A stretch of DNA of 64,000 nt from Elusimicrobia bacterium RIFOXYA12_FULL_51_18 (GTDB lineage: Bacteria; Elusimicrobiota; Elusimicrobia; Elusimicrobiales; UBA9959), in NCBI GenBank assembly GCA_001800245.1, contig MGVA01000027.1, forward strand, positions 34,023-98,022, in the 5' to 3' direction. Below the pieces are notes generated by a model that saw only the letters and a program-made list of their open reading frames with translations, searched no databases and was not told the DNA's origin. Each line of letters starts with the position of its first letter. Within the stretch, counting starts at the first letter, position 1. Both the position numbers and the translations under genes were made by a program. Of this stretch, positions 16,510 to 25,026 are shown piece after piece.

Positions 16510-19500
16510 TTAATCACAGCGAAAATCATGCAAATCCGAATCGATATCTTCGCGTTTAGCGTAACGTTCGTACGATTCACCAACTCCACGCAACATTGCT
16601 GCCGTACGTGGCCATTTTCCCTTTAAAGAGTCGCCCATTTTCATGTACTTCTCGGCCAGCTTTCTTTCTTGAACACCACCATCGCTTGGAGCGCGAGAAA
16701 CAATGCCGCGACTGTTATAGATTTCATTCTGTATATGTCTATCTATGGTCTCACTGTTTAGCTGCTCAATAAGATTCCGGACTGCTATATGCGGCCACTC
16801 CCCATTCGGCTCACTCGGTGTATGTGCAAGCATAAAGCCAATCTCTAAATCAGACCCTATCCCATGATTGGTTTCCATACATTGCTTGCGCGCAGCTATC
16901 ACCCAATCACGAAACTCTTTTTCATTAAGCACACCATCTTTATTAACACCTGGGATAAGATACCATGAATCTAATATCTTACGCGCGGCGCGCGCGCGGC
17001 GTTCGGACATTTCTGGAGTAAGGTCTCGACGTGCTGGATCTGGCGCATGGTCGTCTCGTTTATAAGTAAACGCAACAAGTTGGGCGAAGAATTGGGGGTC
17101 GTTTTGCAATGCACGGTGAAGTGCCAAAGGGGATGATGTATGTTCTTTTAGATCATCAATAATTGCGGCGAATGGCCACTCCAGTGCGGCCATTTCCGCC
17201 AATGATAGTTCGTTCTTTTCATATATTTGATTGAACACATGTCCCAGATAATAGATCTCCATCACGCCAATGCTAATTTCATTTTCATCCATGGCAACAA
17301 GTTCCTGGAGCAACCGTTGCAACAATACACAGGGGATGCAACCATGGGGATCACCAGCTATTTGGAGTGCTGCGGCTGGCCGCTTAGCATCCAACAACTT
17401 TTCTACTGCGATTGGAGCGTCTTTGTTTTTATTTATCTGTGAATAGCCACTAGAATGTTTCCAGTAAGCGGCCTCAACCTCTTTACTATGGCTACTTATT
17501 GATGCCCATGTAGACGCACCTTCAGGTAACCCGAAATACAACATTGCACACACTTCTGCGGTGTAATTGCCCTTAATTCTTATTCGTTTAATTTGTTGGT
17601 CTATCCAGCCGGCCCCAACAACCGACACTCTCCCATGCGCATAACCTCGGATTAGCGCAAGTATATCTGTAACATTCTCTATAATAGTGTCTAATACTAG
17701 TGTGTCTTCTTTTTCATCTTGCACCACTTTGGCAAGGGTATACCCAAGAACACCAGGATGCTGTATATTACCGGCGTATTTTATTATGTCCGCTATTGGA
17801 ACTTTATCCAAGACCTCGCGTGCCGCGCACTCTCGAGCGTTATTTACAGCCTTTTCATTAGCATCATGGTTTTTCGATTCTCCCTGTGGCAACCGTGGGT
17901 ATGGGCTACTTAACAACCAACCTACACGCGCAAGAACATCTGTTGGAGCGAACTTAACTAATATTTGGTTAAGTGCCGGGACATGTACGCGCCTATTTTG
18001 TTTATCATAGCTGTTAATCCAGTTCAATGCCTCGCGCGTTTTTTGAAGGAGCATTTCTCGTTCTTCTTTTGAAAATGCATCTGGAGCAGTGGCTTTTAAG
18101 GTCGCAATAAGTTTTTCACATGTTTCCGTGGGCAGTCTAATAAAATCCCCAATTGAACTAGTTAAGTTTTCTCTTGTGCACGCGAGATCTCTTAATATCG
18201 GGAGAAGGCCTCTCATGTACTCTTGATATTCCTCACTAGTTTCATGCTCTAAGCCACGTCGAGTTCCGCCTGTGTCACGCCAACGAAAACGGTGAGATTC
18301 TGTCAAACTCCCACCACTGTAATAATTTTCTGAAAACTTCCAGACCAGTTTAGGCTCCTTTGCGACGATGCTTTTCAAAGACTCTAGACGGTCGAATGCC
18401 TTTGTGTGCGTTTGCGGGAATCCAGGAAGGAATAGATGACTAAGACTGCTTATAGCTCGATTACTCCACCTACCACCTGGATCTATGCTCGCCAACTTAA
18501 CTAAAACATTTACGGCGCGTGCGAAGTATTGCGAACTCCAAGCAATGCCCTCAAGAGCCCAAAGCAAACCTGAATGTCTACATTCACCAAAAACACCAGG
18601 ATCGTCTTTCATTAAATCCTGAAAAACAGTGGGGTTCCTTAAAACCAATTGGTCTACGGCCTCCATGAAAACATCCGGCGCAGCCTCTGAAAGAAGCGCG
18701 GTTGCGTCTTTAATGGAAGCCCAGGCTTCCCATTTGTCTGCTGTGTTAAACACCTCTTTTACCACCTGGTCCGCAAATGTTTGAGTGGAGGCAACATGAG
18801 AAGAACGATCACCAAAAACGGCAAGAAGCACCAGTGATTCAACAAGACCGGTACGGAGCCATTCGGAATATGGATTTGCTTTTCCATAGATAGAAGCTGC
18901 CCAACGTTTTTCAGCATCCAATTCGTATTTGGGATCTGTCTTTGTGAGGACACCCAGCAAAGCTTGTTTAAAATGTTTTAGGAAATCCTGAATAATGTGT
19001 GGGGCAAGAAGGAACCATGCGTCTAGCGGTGACTTAATCATCCAAACATTACCAACCTTGCGGATGGGAGAATCAGCTATAGATAGAAAAGGAGTAAGTT
19101 CCTTAATAAAAGTCTCATAGTCCATTCCCGAAAGTGTTTCAATTACCTGACGATCACCATCCTTTTGTTCATCCCAAGCATTTGCAAACAAAACCGGAAT
19201 CAATGTGCATGCCGATTTGGCATTCGCCCATGGGGGGGCACTGACAGCGTTGGATTGAAACAACTGCCTGCGGAGGACTGTGATACTATGTCCGGAATCT
19301 CTTGCTATACGCTGGGAGTCGGCTTCTGACAAACCACTCTCATGCAAAATCTTTTCTATTACGCCGCGTTGCGGTCGAGTTAGCCGGAGAATCTCTCTAA
19401 GGCCAATAACGGTTGCGTCCATGCTTATAAAAACATGATGGCCTTTAGCAACGGCTGCATGAGCTGCCTTAAGACATTCACCCTGGGCGGCAATAATCAA

Positions 19501-20304
19501 TGGGTAGTTCTGAAAAGCTTGAGTTAATTGACGTAATTCACTGATATTTTCAACTACGACACATCGGGCCAATGCCTGCACCCGTTCAGTTTCGGGAAGT
19601 GTCGCTATTGATGCATAAAGAAAAGCAAACGCTTCTTCCGGAGCATCTCCCTGCACCTCAAGTATTCGTGGTTCTCCGGCGATCCATTTCTGAACAGCTT
19701 CCACATCCCTATTGCGTCCACCTATTACTAGAGCTGCTGTCATTACCGGCTTTGTCCCTATCGCCCACTCTTCCCAAAAAGCTTCGAGATCCCGGATACC
19801 ATTCGATACAACTTTGCCAATCTGACGCGCAAGCCACAAGGCAACCGCTGGGGAAGATTCAAGCCATTGTTCAAGCCCATCCGAATTAATCACACGAACA
19901 TCTTTCCATGTTGTAGTTAAGCGTTTGGCAGCTTGCCATTTTACACGACTGGGCCAAGCACGTGGGGTAACAAACACGAAAGTTGTATTTGTAGCGGCAA
20001 AGCCTAATGGGTCCGAAGACCGCTTCGCATAATCGCGTTCTGCTTTTGACTGGGCTGATTTTTCAGTTCCTATTTCCCAACCAGAAGGACCATTGGGGAA
20101 GAACGGAGAAACCACTGAAGTCTTGAGACGGCCATCCCAACCACTAGTGGCAACGCTATCGCCGCTTGGAAAATCAAACTCATCAACGGTGTTGCCTGTG
20201 TGGGCTAAAATCAGACGGCGAACTAATTCTGGCAAGGTGTCCTGGCAATGCCTTTGCTTACTGGCAACCCAATTTTTAATATCCCCCGAAGTAATCCATT
20301 TCAT
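16510..20304 (-). CDS. Large multidomain protein with restriction-endonuclease-like N-terminus, candidate defence protein
   Basis: A 1264-aa protein. Residues 1-165 look like a PD-(D/E)XK nuclease-type module: SGWDG, then GWEIGTEKSAQSKAERDYAKR, then TTFVFVTPR and a DGLEQWLE helix. Residues about 195-350 resemble a STAND/AAA-type module, but the P-loop position reads EVQGDAPEEAFAF and lacks the Walker A lysine. A winged-helix-like segment follows (IEKILHESGLSEADSQRIAR...). From about 430 to the end the protein is alpha-helical, probably TPR/HEAT-like repeats that would sense a target. The architecture (nuclease, NTPase-like, long repeat domain) is that of anti-phage sensors of the Avs/STAND kind, but I cannot assign it to a named family. 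It is a single gene, convergent with the HEPN pair. Confidence 0.65.
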   Translation of the reverse strand: MKWITSGDIKNWVASKQRHCQDTLPELVRRLILAHTGNTVDEFDFPSGDSVATSGWDGRLKTSVVSPFFPNGPSGWEIGTEKSAQSKAERDYAKRSSDPLGFAATNTTFVFVTPRAWPSRVKWQAAKRLTTTWKDVRVINSDGLEQWLESSPAVALWLARQIGKVVSNGIRDLEAFWEEWAIGTKPVMTAALVIGGRNRDVEAVQKWIAGEPRILEVQGDAPEEAFAFLYASIATLPETERVQALARCVVVENISELRQLTQAFQNYPLIIAAQGECLKAAHAAVAKGHHVFISMDATVIGLREILRLTRPQRGVIEKILHESGLSEADSQRIARDSGHSITVLRRQLFQSNAVSAPPWANAKSACTLIPVLFANAWDEQKDGDRQVIETLSGMDYETFIKELTPFLSIADSPIRKVGNVWMIKSPLDAWFLLAPHIIQDFLKHFKQALLGVLTKTDPKYELDAEKRWAASIYGKANPYSEWLRTGLVESLVLLAVFGDRSSHVASTQTFADQVVKEVFNTADKWEAWASIKDATALLSEAAPDVFMEAVDQLVLRNPTVFQDLMKDDPGVFGECRHSGLLWALEGIAWSSQYFARAVNVLVKLASIDPGGRWSNRAISSLSHLFLPGFPQTHTKAFDRLESLKSIVAKEPKLVWKFSENYYSGGSLTESHRFRWRDTGGTRRGLEHETSEEYQEYMRGLLPILRDLACTRENLTSSIGDFIRLPTETCEKLIATLKATAPDAFSKEEREMLLQKTREALNWINSYDKQNRRVHVPALNQILVKFAPTDVLARVGWLLSSPYPRLPQGESKNHDANEKAVNNARECAAREVLDKVPIADIIKYAGNIQHPGVLGYTLAKVVQDEKEDTLVLDTIIENVTDILALIRGYAHGRVSVVGAGWIDQQIKRIRIKGNYTAEVCAMLYFGLPEGASTWASISSHSKEVEAAYWKHSSGYSQINKNKDAPIAVEKLLDAKRPAAALQIAGDPHGCIPCVLLQRLLQELVAMDENEISIGVMEIYYLGHVFNQIYEKNELSLAEMAALEWPFAAIIDDLKEHTSSPLALHRALQNDPQFFAQLVAFTYKRDDHAPDPARRDLTPEMSERRARAARKILDSWYLIPGVNKDGVLNEKEFRDWVIAARKQCMETNHGIGSDLEIGFMLAHTPSEPNGEWPHIAVRNLIEQLNSETIDRHIQNEIYNSRGIVSRAPSDGGVQERKLAEKYMKMGDSLKGKWPRTAAMLRGVGESYERYAKREDIDSDLHDFRCD

Positions 20305-20505
20305 AATTTTGACTGTGTGTCGTTTGACCTTTTTGGAGACTTCGGCCTAAAAGCATTGGACACTTTTCAGGCCGCCCCAGTTAACTTTAACAATTTTGCT
20401 GCCTTGTTTCCAATTTGAGATTTATCACCATAACATACTGCCTTTACTTCCTCCTATAACGAAGGTAAATTCCTTCCTATGGCAACTTGCCCGAGGAGAA
20501 AAACC

Positions 20506-20688
20506 ATGCCTAAGAAGAAGAAATTGCTCATTAGGGAATTCGTCGTGGAAATTTATACCGATGGCACAATCCGGTGGAATGGCCTTGAACGCTTCCTATG
20601 GTGGAAGCTGAATCATAAATCCAAAGAAGGATTCCTGCCTTATGCGTGTAAAATTCAGAAGTTTGAGGAATGTGTGAAAAGCCGCTGA
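20506..20688 (+). CDS. Small basic hypothetical protein
   Basis: A 60-aa protein starting MPKKKKLLIREFVVEIYTDG with a strong GAGGAG ribosome binding site 10 nt upstream. That site decides for the ATG at 20506 over an in-frame ATG at 20479. It reads as a short beta-rich domain with a basic tail and contains IYTDGTIRW followed by aromatic residues (FLWWK). No family is recognised. It is the first of a series of small plus-strand phage-type genes. Confidence 0.55.
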   Translation: MPKKKKLLIREFVVEIYTDGTIRWNGLERFLWWKLNHKSKEGFLPYACKIQKFEECVKSR

Positions 20689-20824
20689 AACGGCTAATTG
20701 TGGCGCGGTTTGGTGTGATTTTCCCGACGAAGAAAAGCGAATAACAGGCCTTGACTTCGCTAGGAATTCCTTGTAGGGTGATCCTGTAGGATGATTCGCC
20801 GACGGAGAAAGGAGGTAAAGCACT

Positions 20825-21043
20825 ATGAAGAATACAAAGAAAATCAGGAAAGGCGACCGGGTGCGTGACGCTAAATGGGGCGGCAAATACACCGGAACGG
20901 TGGTTCGCACTGTGGGCCAGGAAGTGTTCGTGCAGTGGGACAACCTAGCGGTAGAAGATGAGCTGTTTATTGAAGATGTTACGGCCTTAGGAACGCGGGT
21001 AGAGGGCGACATCCCGACCGTGGTTAAGGCGGTCAAGTCATGA
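20825..21043 (+). CDS. Small SH3/KOW-like hypothetical protein
   Basis: A 72-aa protein with an excellent AAAGGAGGTAA ribosome binding site. The sequence GDRVRDAKWGGKYTGTVVRTVGQEVFVQWDN has the turn-rich pattern of a small SH3-like or KOW barrel (G-x-V..G.V....V.V.WD). It probably binds nucleic acid or protein; the function is unknown. The end overlaps the next ATG by 4 bp, so the two are translationally coupled. Confidence 0.65.
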   Translation: MKNTKKIRKGDRVRDAKWGGKYTGTVVRTVGQEVFVQWDNLAVEDELFIEDVTALGTRVEGDIPTVVKAVKS

Positions 21044-21252
21044 GACTCTATCAGCAGGTTATCGTTGAGGCGACGGCGGCCAGCGGGAAGGAAGCGGAAT
21101 ACATTGAGGACATTATGCGCAACGACATTTTTCACTCTACGTTGGACTGGCAGTCGCGGGCGCAGCTGGCGCGGGGCGCGCGGGAGGCGGTGAAGATGCT
21201 GAAAATATACCGCGCCGATCCATCGCTGGCAAAGCACTTCCCTGAGGCATAG
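21040..21252 (+). CDS. Small helical hypothetical protein
   Basis: A 70-aa protein that starts inside the stop of the previous gene (ATGA). It appears alpha-helical with a short acidic/amphipathic N-terminal half (EATAASGKEAEYIEDIMRN) and an arginine-rich middle (WQSRAQLARGAREAVKML). No family is recognised. It belongs to the early-gene run of the prophage. Confidence 0.6.
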   Translation: MRLYQQVIVEATAASGKEAEYIEDIMRNDIFHSTLDWQSRAQLARGAREAVKMLKIYRADPSLAKHFPEA

Positions 21253-21256
21253 CTAT

Positions 21257-21775
21257 ATGGAGATAAAAAAACGCGGTGACGAGATTCCGAAGGAGCTATA
21301 CGAGAAAGTCTGGAGCCTTCAACCGGATATGCTGGCTCACCGCTTGGATTTAACAATCAGCGCGGCGGTCCGGATACACGCGCTGGTAAAAAGGGAATTG
21401 GTCAACGCAGGGATAATGACCCCGGACAATGTCCTGATTCGCCGCAAGGAGGCAAAAATGAAAGTAACGCTGGAGGCAGACGTTCAAGTGGGCGGTAACC
21501 GCCCTCGCGGCACGGGATGCATAGGTTATATGCCGGAGGGTACGCGCTATGAGGACCTTGTGCGCGTATTCGGCAAACCACTGGCGGGACTATCACCGGA
21601 CGGCAAGGTCAAGGCGGAATGGTACGGGCGCATTAGCGGCCTGGAGTTCACCATCTACGATTATAAATCCAGCCTTGAGCCTGAACGGAACACCGATTGG
21701 CATATAGGCGGCAGGAATCAATTGGCCGCAGTCCTGCTGATCGCATATTTCAAGACCGCAGATATCGCGGTATAG
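21257..21775 (+). CDS. Hypothetical phage protein, two-part, with strong internal start
   Basis: A 172-aa ORF. Residues 1-66 are helical with a possible HTH (LDLTISAAVRIHALVKRELVNAG). Residues 68-172 form a beta-rich domain with GTGCIGYMPEGTRYEDLVRVFG and FTIYDYKS...TDWHIGGRN, which resembles small phage-encoded proteins of unknown role. An AAGGAGG site sits 6 nt before an in-frame ATG at 21458, at the domain border, so the second domain may also be made on its own. Fusion of two neighbouring genes by loss of a stop codon is a plausible origin. Confidence 0.6.
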   Translation: MEIKKRGDEIPKELYEKVWSLQPDMLAHRLDLTISAAVRIHALVKRELVNAGIMTPDNVLIRRKEAKMKVTLEADVQVGGNRPRGTGCIGYMPEGTRYEDLVRVFGKPLAGLSPDGKVKAEWYGRISGLEFTIYDYKSSLEPERNTDWHIGGRNQLAAVLLIAYFKTADIAV

Positions 21776-21784
21776 GAGGCAGTA

Positions 21785-22246
21785 ATGAAAACGCTGACTC
21801 AAGAGGACCTGGAAAAGCGTATGAAGCACTGGATATCCAATCGCGATGAGATATTGGACTTCTATGTGCAGGTCGCAGACGAGCCGACCAAGCGCATGAT
21901 TGAACAGACCATCCGGTGCTACCGCCACATTATCACCAGGAGCATAGTTTCTAAGGCCGCAGAGCGTACCCGGAAGAAGAGCATTAAATGCACGTGCGGA
22001 AGCGACCAGTTCAAAGCCCAAAAGATAACGCTGGAACTGCGGGGCGTTCCCTGCGAGATAACGGAGGACGGTCCGGAGTATGACGATAAGGCGGCCGACT
22101 ACTCCGAGGGCTGGGACTACAACAATGAAAGCCGGGTGGCTTGCGTCGCCTGCGGGAAGGAATACGACATTGCGCAGGATGAGAAGGCGAATATCTGTAT
22201 GTGGCCAGTGTGGGATGAGTCATATGAAAATAGAAAAACGAGGTAG
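21785..22246 (+). CDS. Zinc-ribbon hypothetical protein
   Basis: A 153-aa protein with an N-terminal helical region and a C-terminal zinc ribbon formed by CTCGSDQF (about residues 63-70) and CVACGKEYD (about 120-128), four cysteines in two CxxC-type knuckles. It probably binds nucleic acid or acts as a transcription/host-takeover factor; the role is inference. The ribosome binding site TAGGAGGCAGT precedes the ATG. It overlaps the next gene by 23 bp. Confidence 0.62.
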   Translation: MKTLTQEDLEKRMKHWISNRDEILDFYVQVADEPTKRMIEQTIRCYRHIITRSIVSKAAERTRKKSIKCTCGSDQFKAQKITLELRGVPCEITEDGPEYDDKAADYSEGWDYNNESRVACVACGKEYDIAQDEKANICMWPVWDESYENRKTR

Positions 22247-22553
22247 GTATTGGGCGGTTTACGCGGTCGACGGCAAACTAATCTGCGTTGCTGTTTATAA
22301 AAAAGGCGCGCAGGATGTTATGCGGAGATTGGAAAACGCGCGGAGCACTAAAACGTGCGCGGTGCCTTGCGGAAACTCCGAAAGAGGCGTTATGAAAATA
22401 GTCAAAGACTATAACGAGATGGATGCATTGGAAAAGTTCGAGGGCCGGAAAGTTATTGTGCTGTATTCCAATCTTATCCATCAGGTTGTTAACGGCCAGT
22501 GGTCGGCGGTCGGCAAAGTAGATAAAGATGGAAATATTACATACAGGAGGTGA
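22224..22553 (+). CDS. Hypothetical protein
   Basis: A 109-aa protein starting MKIEKRGRYWAVY. The N-terminal half has the beta-strand pattern RYWAVYAVDGKLICVAVYKKGAQDVMRRL, reminiscent of small phage domains. The second half, from an internal ATG at 22392 (MKIVKDYNEMDALEKFEGRK...), reads like a separate short domain and has a weak ribosome binding site. No family is recognised. It overlaps the preceding zinc-ribbon gene by 23 bp. Confidence 0.5.
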   Translation: MKIEKRGRYWAVYAVDGKLICVAVYKKGAQDVMRRLENARSTKTCAVPCGNSERGVMKIVKDYNEMDALEKFEGRKVIVLYSNLIHQVVNGQWSAVGKVDKDGNITYRR

Positions 22554-22557
22554 ACGG

Positions 22558-22788
22558 ATGAAAATGCCAAAAGACGACGTGCTCAACGCCTTACTGACCG
22601 ACTTGGTAGCGGACCAGGTCATCCGGGCGTTGCAACTGGGCTATGGCCGCAAGGAAGTCGAGGCGGCTGTAGCTCGCGGTGTATCTCATGGCGTTTATGA
22701 GTTCAACCAGTGTCAGGTGGACGGGAGAGAAACGGAAAAAATAATCGGGGCCATGCGCCCCAGGAGGCAAAACCATGAAAGCAAATGA
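22558..22788 (+). CDS. Small helical hypothetical protein
   Basis: A 76-aa protein with a strong AGGAGGTGAACGG ribosome binding site, which decides for ATG 22558 over an in-frame ATG 30 bp upstream. It is helical, with a hydrophobic core (LLTDLVADQVIRALQLGYGRKEVEAAVARGV) and a polar tail. No family is recognised. It overlaps the next gene by 14 bp. Confidence 0.6.
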   Translation: MKMPKDDVLNALLTDLVADQVIRALQLGYGRKEVEAAVARGVSHGVYEFNQCQVDGRETEKIIGAMRPRRQNHESK

Positions 22789-23236
22789 AGCCAAGGTAGG
22801 CGAGAAGTATCTGTCCAAGACGGGCATTCCGGTCACGATGACTGGTTCAAAGGCTGGCAAGGTCCTGATAAAGCTTGAGACCACCGGCACTACCATCATG
22901 GTGAACGGCGACTACGAGCTTAAGCCGTATGACGAAAAAGGAATTGGCAAAGAGTCCAAGCTTCTCCTTAAGGTCAACGGCAAGGGCAAGACGGGGGGGG
23001 GTGCCAAAGCGAAGAACGGCGGCTCACTGGCCGCTATCATTGACCCTTACCTGCTGAGTGGCGGCAAAACAACGCAGGAGATTGCCGCAGAGGTGGCAAA
23101 GAAGGCCGGTGACGCGGGCAAAGGCAAAGACCTTGAAGCGAATGTGCGGGCGCGGTGTTGGACCTTCAAGAAAAAGGGCTGGCAGGTGGTCAAGGACGAC
23201 AAGAAGCGGGTAAAAGTCTTCCAGAAGAAGGGATAA
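22775..23236 (+). CDS. Hypothetical phage protein with basic linker
   Basis: A 153-aa protein in two parts. Residues 1-68 form a beta-rich domain (VGEKYLSKTGIPVTMTGSKAGKVLIKLE). A Gly/Lys-rich linker (about 69-85, containing GGGG near a run of eight G bases) leads to a winged-helix-like domain (IDPYLLSGGKTTQEIAAEVAKKAG...RARCWTFKKKGW). The second part looks like a DNA-binding domain. The CAGGAGG site precedes the ATG. It may be a phage regulator; function is not established. Confidence 0.6.
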   Translation: MKANEAKVGEKYLSKTGIPVTMTGSKAGKVLIKLETTGTTIMVNGDYELKPYDEKGIGKESKLLLKVNGKGKTGGGAKAKNGGSLAAIIDPYLLSGGKTTQEIAAEVAKKAGDAGKGKDLEANVRARCWTFKKKGWQVVKDDKKRVKVFQKKG

Positions 23237-23240
23237 CCAC

Positions 23241-23747
23241 ATGGAGCCATACGCAGAGAAGCTCAAGGCAGGCAAGGAAAGGATGCGGCAGCTTTGTATG
23301 CAGGCGGCCCTGGCCAACACACCGGCGGCGGTCAGGGTCGTCCGCATCCGCAGAACGCTGTCAGGCAGGGCTTATAGCGCCGCAGAGATAGCAGCGCCGA
23401 GGCCGGTTACCCGGCGGGCCCTGGCCATCTTCCTACATGAATGCGCCCATGTAGCCTTGGGGCACGTTAATGCCGCCCAGTTTGCGCCCACGTTGCCCCA
23501 CGGCGGCTCCGGGCCAGCCCAGGCGGCCTCAGAACCAAGGATCAGGCGTAAACCCCGCCATGTAGAGGAATACGAGGCTGAACAGTGGGCCTTTGCCCGC
23601 ATGCGGGAGTCCGGCATCCCTATACCCCGGAAGTCGCTGAGGCGGGCCAAGAGCTATGTGGCGTATAAGATTCGCCAAGCCCGGCGGCGTGGTGCCAAGG
23701 CGGTCGACCGGGAGGCCCAACGGTGGGCCGGGGGCGGGACGCCATGA
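23241..23747 (+). CDS. HExxH metallopeptidase-like protein (ImmA/IrrE type)
   Basis: A 168-aa protein with a zinc-peptidase motif HECAH (H66-E67, H70) in a helix FLHECAHVALGHV, and a downstream glutamate-rich helix EEYEAEQWAFARMRE that could give the third ligand. ImmA/IrrE-type peptidases in mobile elements cleave repressors to trigger excision. This context, directly before and overlapping the integrase by 4 bp, fits that role. The C-terminus is strongly basic. No repressor gene is recognised next to it. Confidence 0.68.
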   Translation: MEPYAEKLKAGKERMRQLCMQAALANTPAAVRVVRIRRTLSGRAYSAAEIAAPRPVTRRALAIFLHECAHVALGHVNAAQFAPTLPHGGSGPAQAASEPRIRRKPRHVEEYEAEQWAFARMRESGIPIPRKSLRRAKSYVAYKIRQARRRGAKAVDREAQRWAGGGTP

Positions 23748-24628
23748 GCCCGGATGCTATGCTGGCTGGCTTCATACGGCACCTGCGGGTAGAGCGGGGG
23801 CTCTCTCCATGCACTTGGACCAGCTACGGTTACCAAATCCGTGGCTATCTATGCTTCCTTGTGGGCCGGGGGCAGACCCCGGCCACAGCTACGCGAGAGG
23901 ATGTTCTTACATACCTGGAGGCCAAAAGGAACGCGCATTTGGCGAGCAGTTCGCTCTTCGCGGCGGCTATCGCCATCCGCCAATTCCACCGGTTTTTGAC
24001 GGAGCGGGGGCATGCCCCGATAGATCCTACCATCGGGATGAAGCTCCCTAAATTTAAACAACGGTTGCCAGAACCTTTGAGCGTTCAGGAAATGGCAAGG
24101 CTTCTTGATGCGCCCATAGGCGATAAATTTAATCACGTTCGTAATAAGGCAATGCTGGAGACGATGTACGCCACCGGCATGCGGGTTTCGGAACTGCTGA
24201 GTCTCACGCTGGAACAGGTCAATCTGGAAAATTGCTGGGTAAAAATACAGGGCAAAGGCGGCAAGGAACGCATCGTGCCGGTTAGCCAGAAGGCCAAGGC
24301 CGCCATTCTCTGCTACTTGGAGGTAAGGAATCAGCGATTGCCTATAACACAGGCTACCCTTTTCGTGAATTCGCGTGGCCAGGCGCTAAACAGGGGCACG
24401 TTCTGGTGGGAACTAAGGCGAATGGCCGAGAGAGCCGGACTACATGGCAGGATCACTCCGCATCAGATTCGGCACACGACGGCGACGGTTATGCTTGAGG
24501 GCGGGGCGTCGCTGCGCGTTGTGCAGGAAATGCTCGGGCATGTGAGCGTGCTGACGACGCAAAAATATACGCACGTTACCGCAGAATTTATGAAAACGAC
24601 CTGCAATAAGGCACACCCTAGGTTTTAA
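23744..24628 (+). CDS. Tyrosine recombinase / integrase
   Basis: A 294-aa tyrosine recombinase of the XerC/XerD size class. The N-terminal SAM-like core-binding domain covers residues 4-90 and the catalytic domain 108-290. All catalytic residues are present: R147 (GMRVSELL), K174 (GGKERIVP), H240 and R243 (HQIRHT), H266 (LGHVSVLTT) and the nucleophile Y275. The ATG at 23744 overlaps the peptidase stop by 4 bp. Likely role is integration/excision of the prophage or dimer resolution. The size and simple architecture are closer to Xer than to lambda integrases, so a Xer-like role cannot be excluded. Confidence 0.9.
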   Translation: MSPDAMLAGFIRHLRVERGLSPCTWTSYGYQIRGYLCFLVGRGQTPATATREDVLTYLEAKRNAHLASSSLFAAAIAIRQFHRFLTERGHAPIDPTIGMKLPKFKQRLPEPLSVQEMARLLDAPIGDKFNHVRNKAMLETMYATGMRVSELLSLTLEQVNLENCWVKIQGKGGKERIVPVSQKAKAAILCYLEVRNQRLPITQATLFVNSRGQALNRGTFWWELRRMAERAGLHGRITPHQIRHTTATVMLEGGASLRVVQEMLGHVSVLTTQKYTHVTAEFMKTTCNKAHPRF

Positions 24629-24690
24629 CTTGCAAAAATCGCCATTTTCATCGCGACAAGACGCTGTCGGGATGGTCTGCTACAATATTT

Positions 24691-24753
24691 CTACAGCCGC
24701 ACTTTACCAATGACCGACTTGTTTATACCTTACGAGTGAAAGTGCGGTTGTAG
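24691..24753. repeat. 15-bp inverted repeat downstream of integrase
   Basis: Arms ctacagccgcacttt (24691-24705) and aaagtgcggttgtag (24739-24753) pair with one G-T/A mismatch around a 33-nt spacer. Position right after the integrase suggests a recombinase core/arm site; a regulatory hairpin is the alternative. Confidence 0.6.
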
Positions 24754-24948
24754 AACTATTGGATAGTAACGGGATAATTTCCCCAAAGTGTTATAATTAA
24801 AAATAGAGGCATATGATAGGACCGAAACATTCACTCATGCGTGCTTCTTGTTAGGGCTTGTGGCGGGCATACACGCTTCTCTGGGGGATTTACAGATAGG
24901 TGAGGAGAAAAGTAATAGAGTGTTATGCTCCCATTACTTAAAATGGTC

Positions 24949-24980
24949 TTGGATTTAACACGCAAAGACAGTGCTATAAT
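24949..24980 (+). promoter_or_regulatory. Promoter candidate for hsdMSR
   Basis: A perfect -10 TATAAT lies at 24975-24980, 46 bp before the hsdM start. The best -35 is TTGGAT at 24949-24954, with a long 20-bp spacer, or TTAACA at 24955 with a short one, so the -35 assignment is weak. Confidence 0.45.
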
Positions 24981-25026
24981 TAGACGGGGATACAACATCA
25001 TCAGCAAAAGATTTTGAGAGGGAACC

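Larger units (their letters stand above)
24629..25026. other. 398-bp intergenic region with inverted repeat and promoter
   Basis: No gene is visible. It separates the integrase from the hsd operon and holds a 15-bp inverted repeat (24691-24753) and TATAAT boxes at 24792 and 24975. It is a candidate for the attachment site and for the control region of the restriction operon. Confidence 0.6.

Noticed and set aside
20479-20505. Longer start for the 60-aa gene
   Set aside because: The GAGGAG site lies within the extra codons and fits the ATG at 20506.
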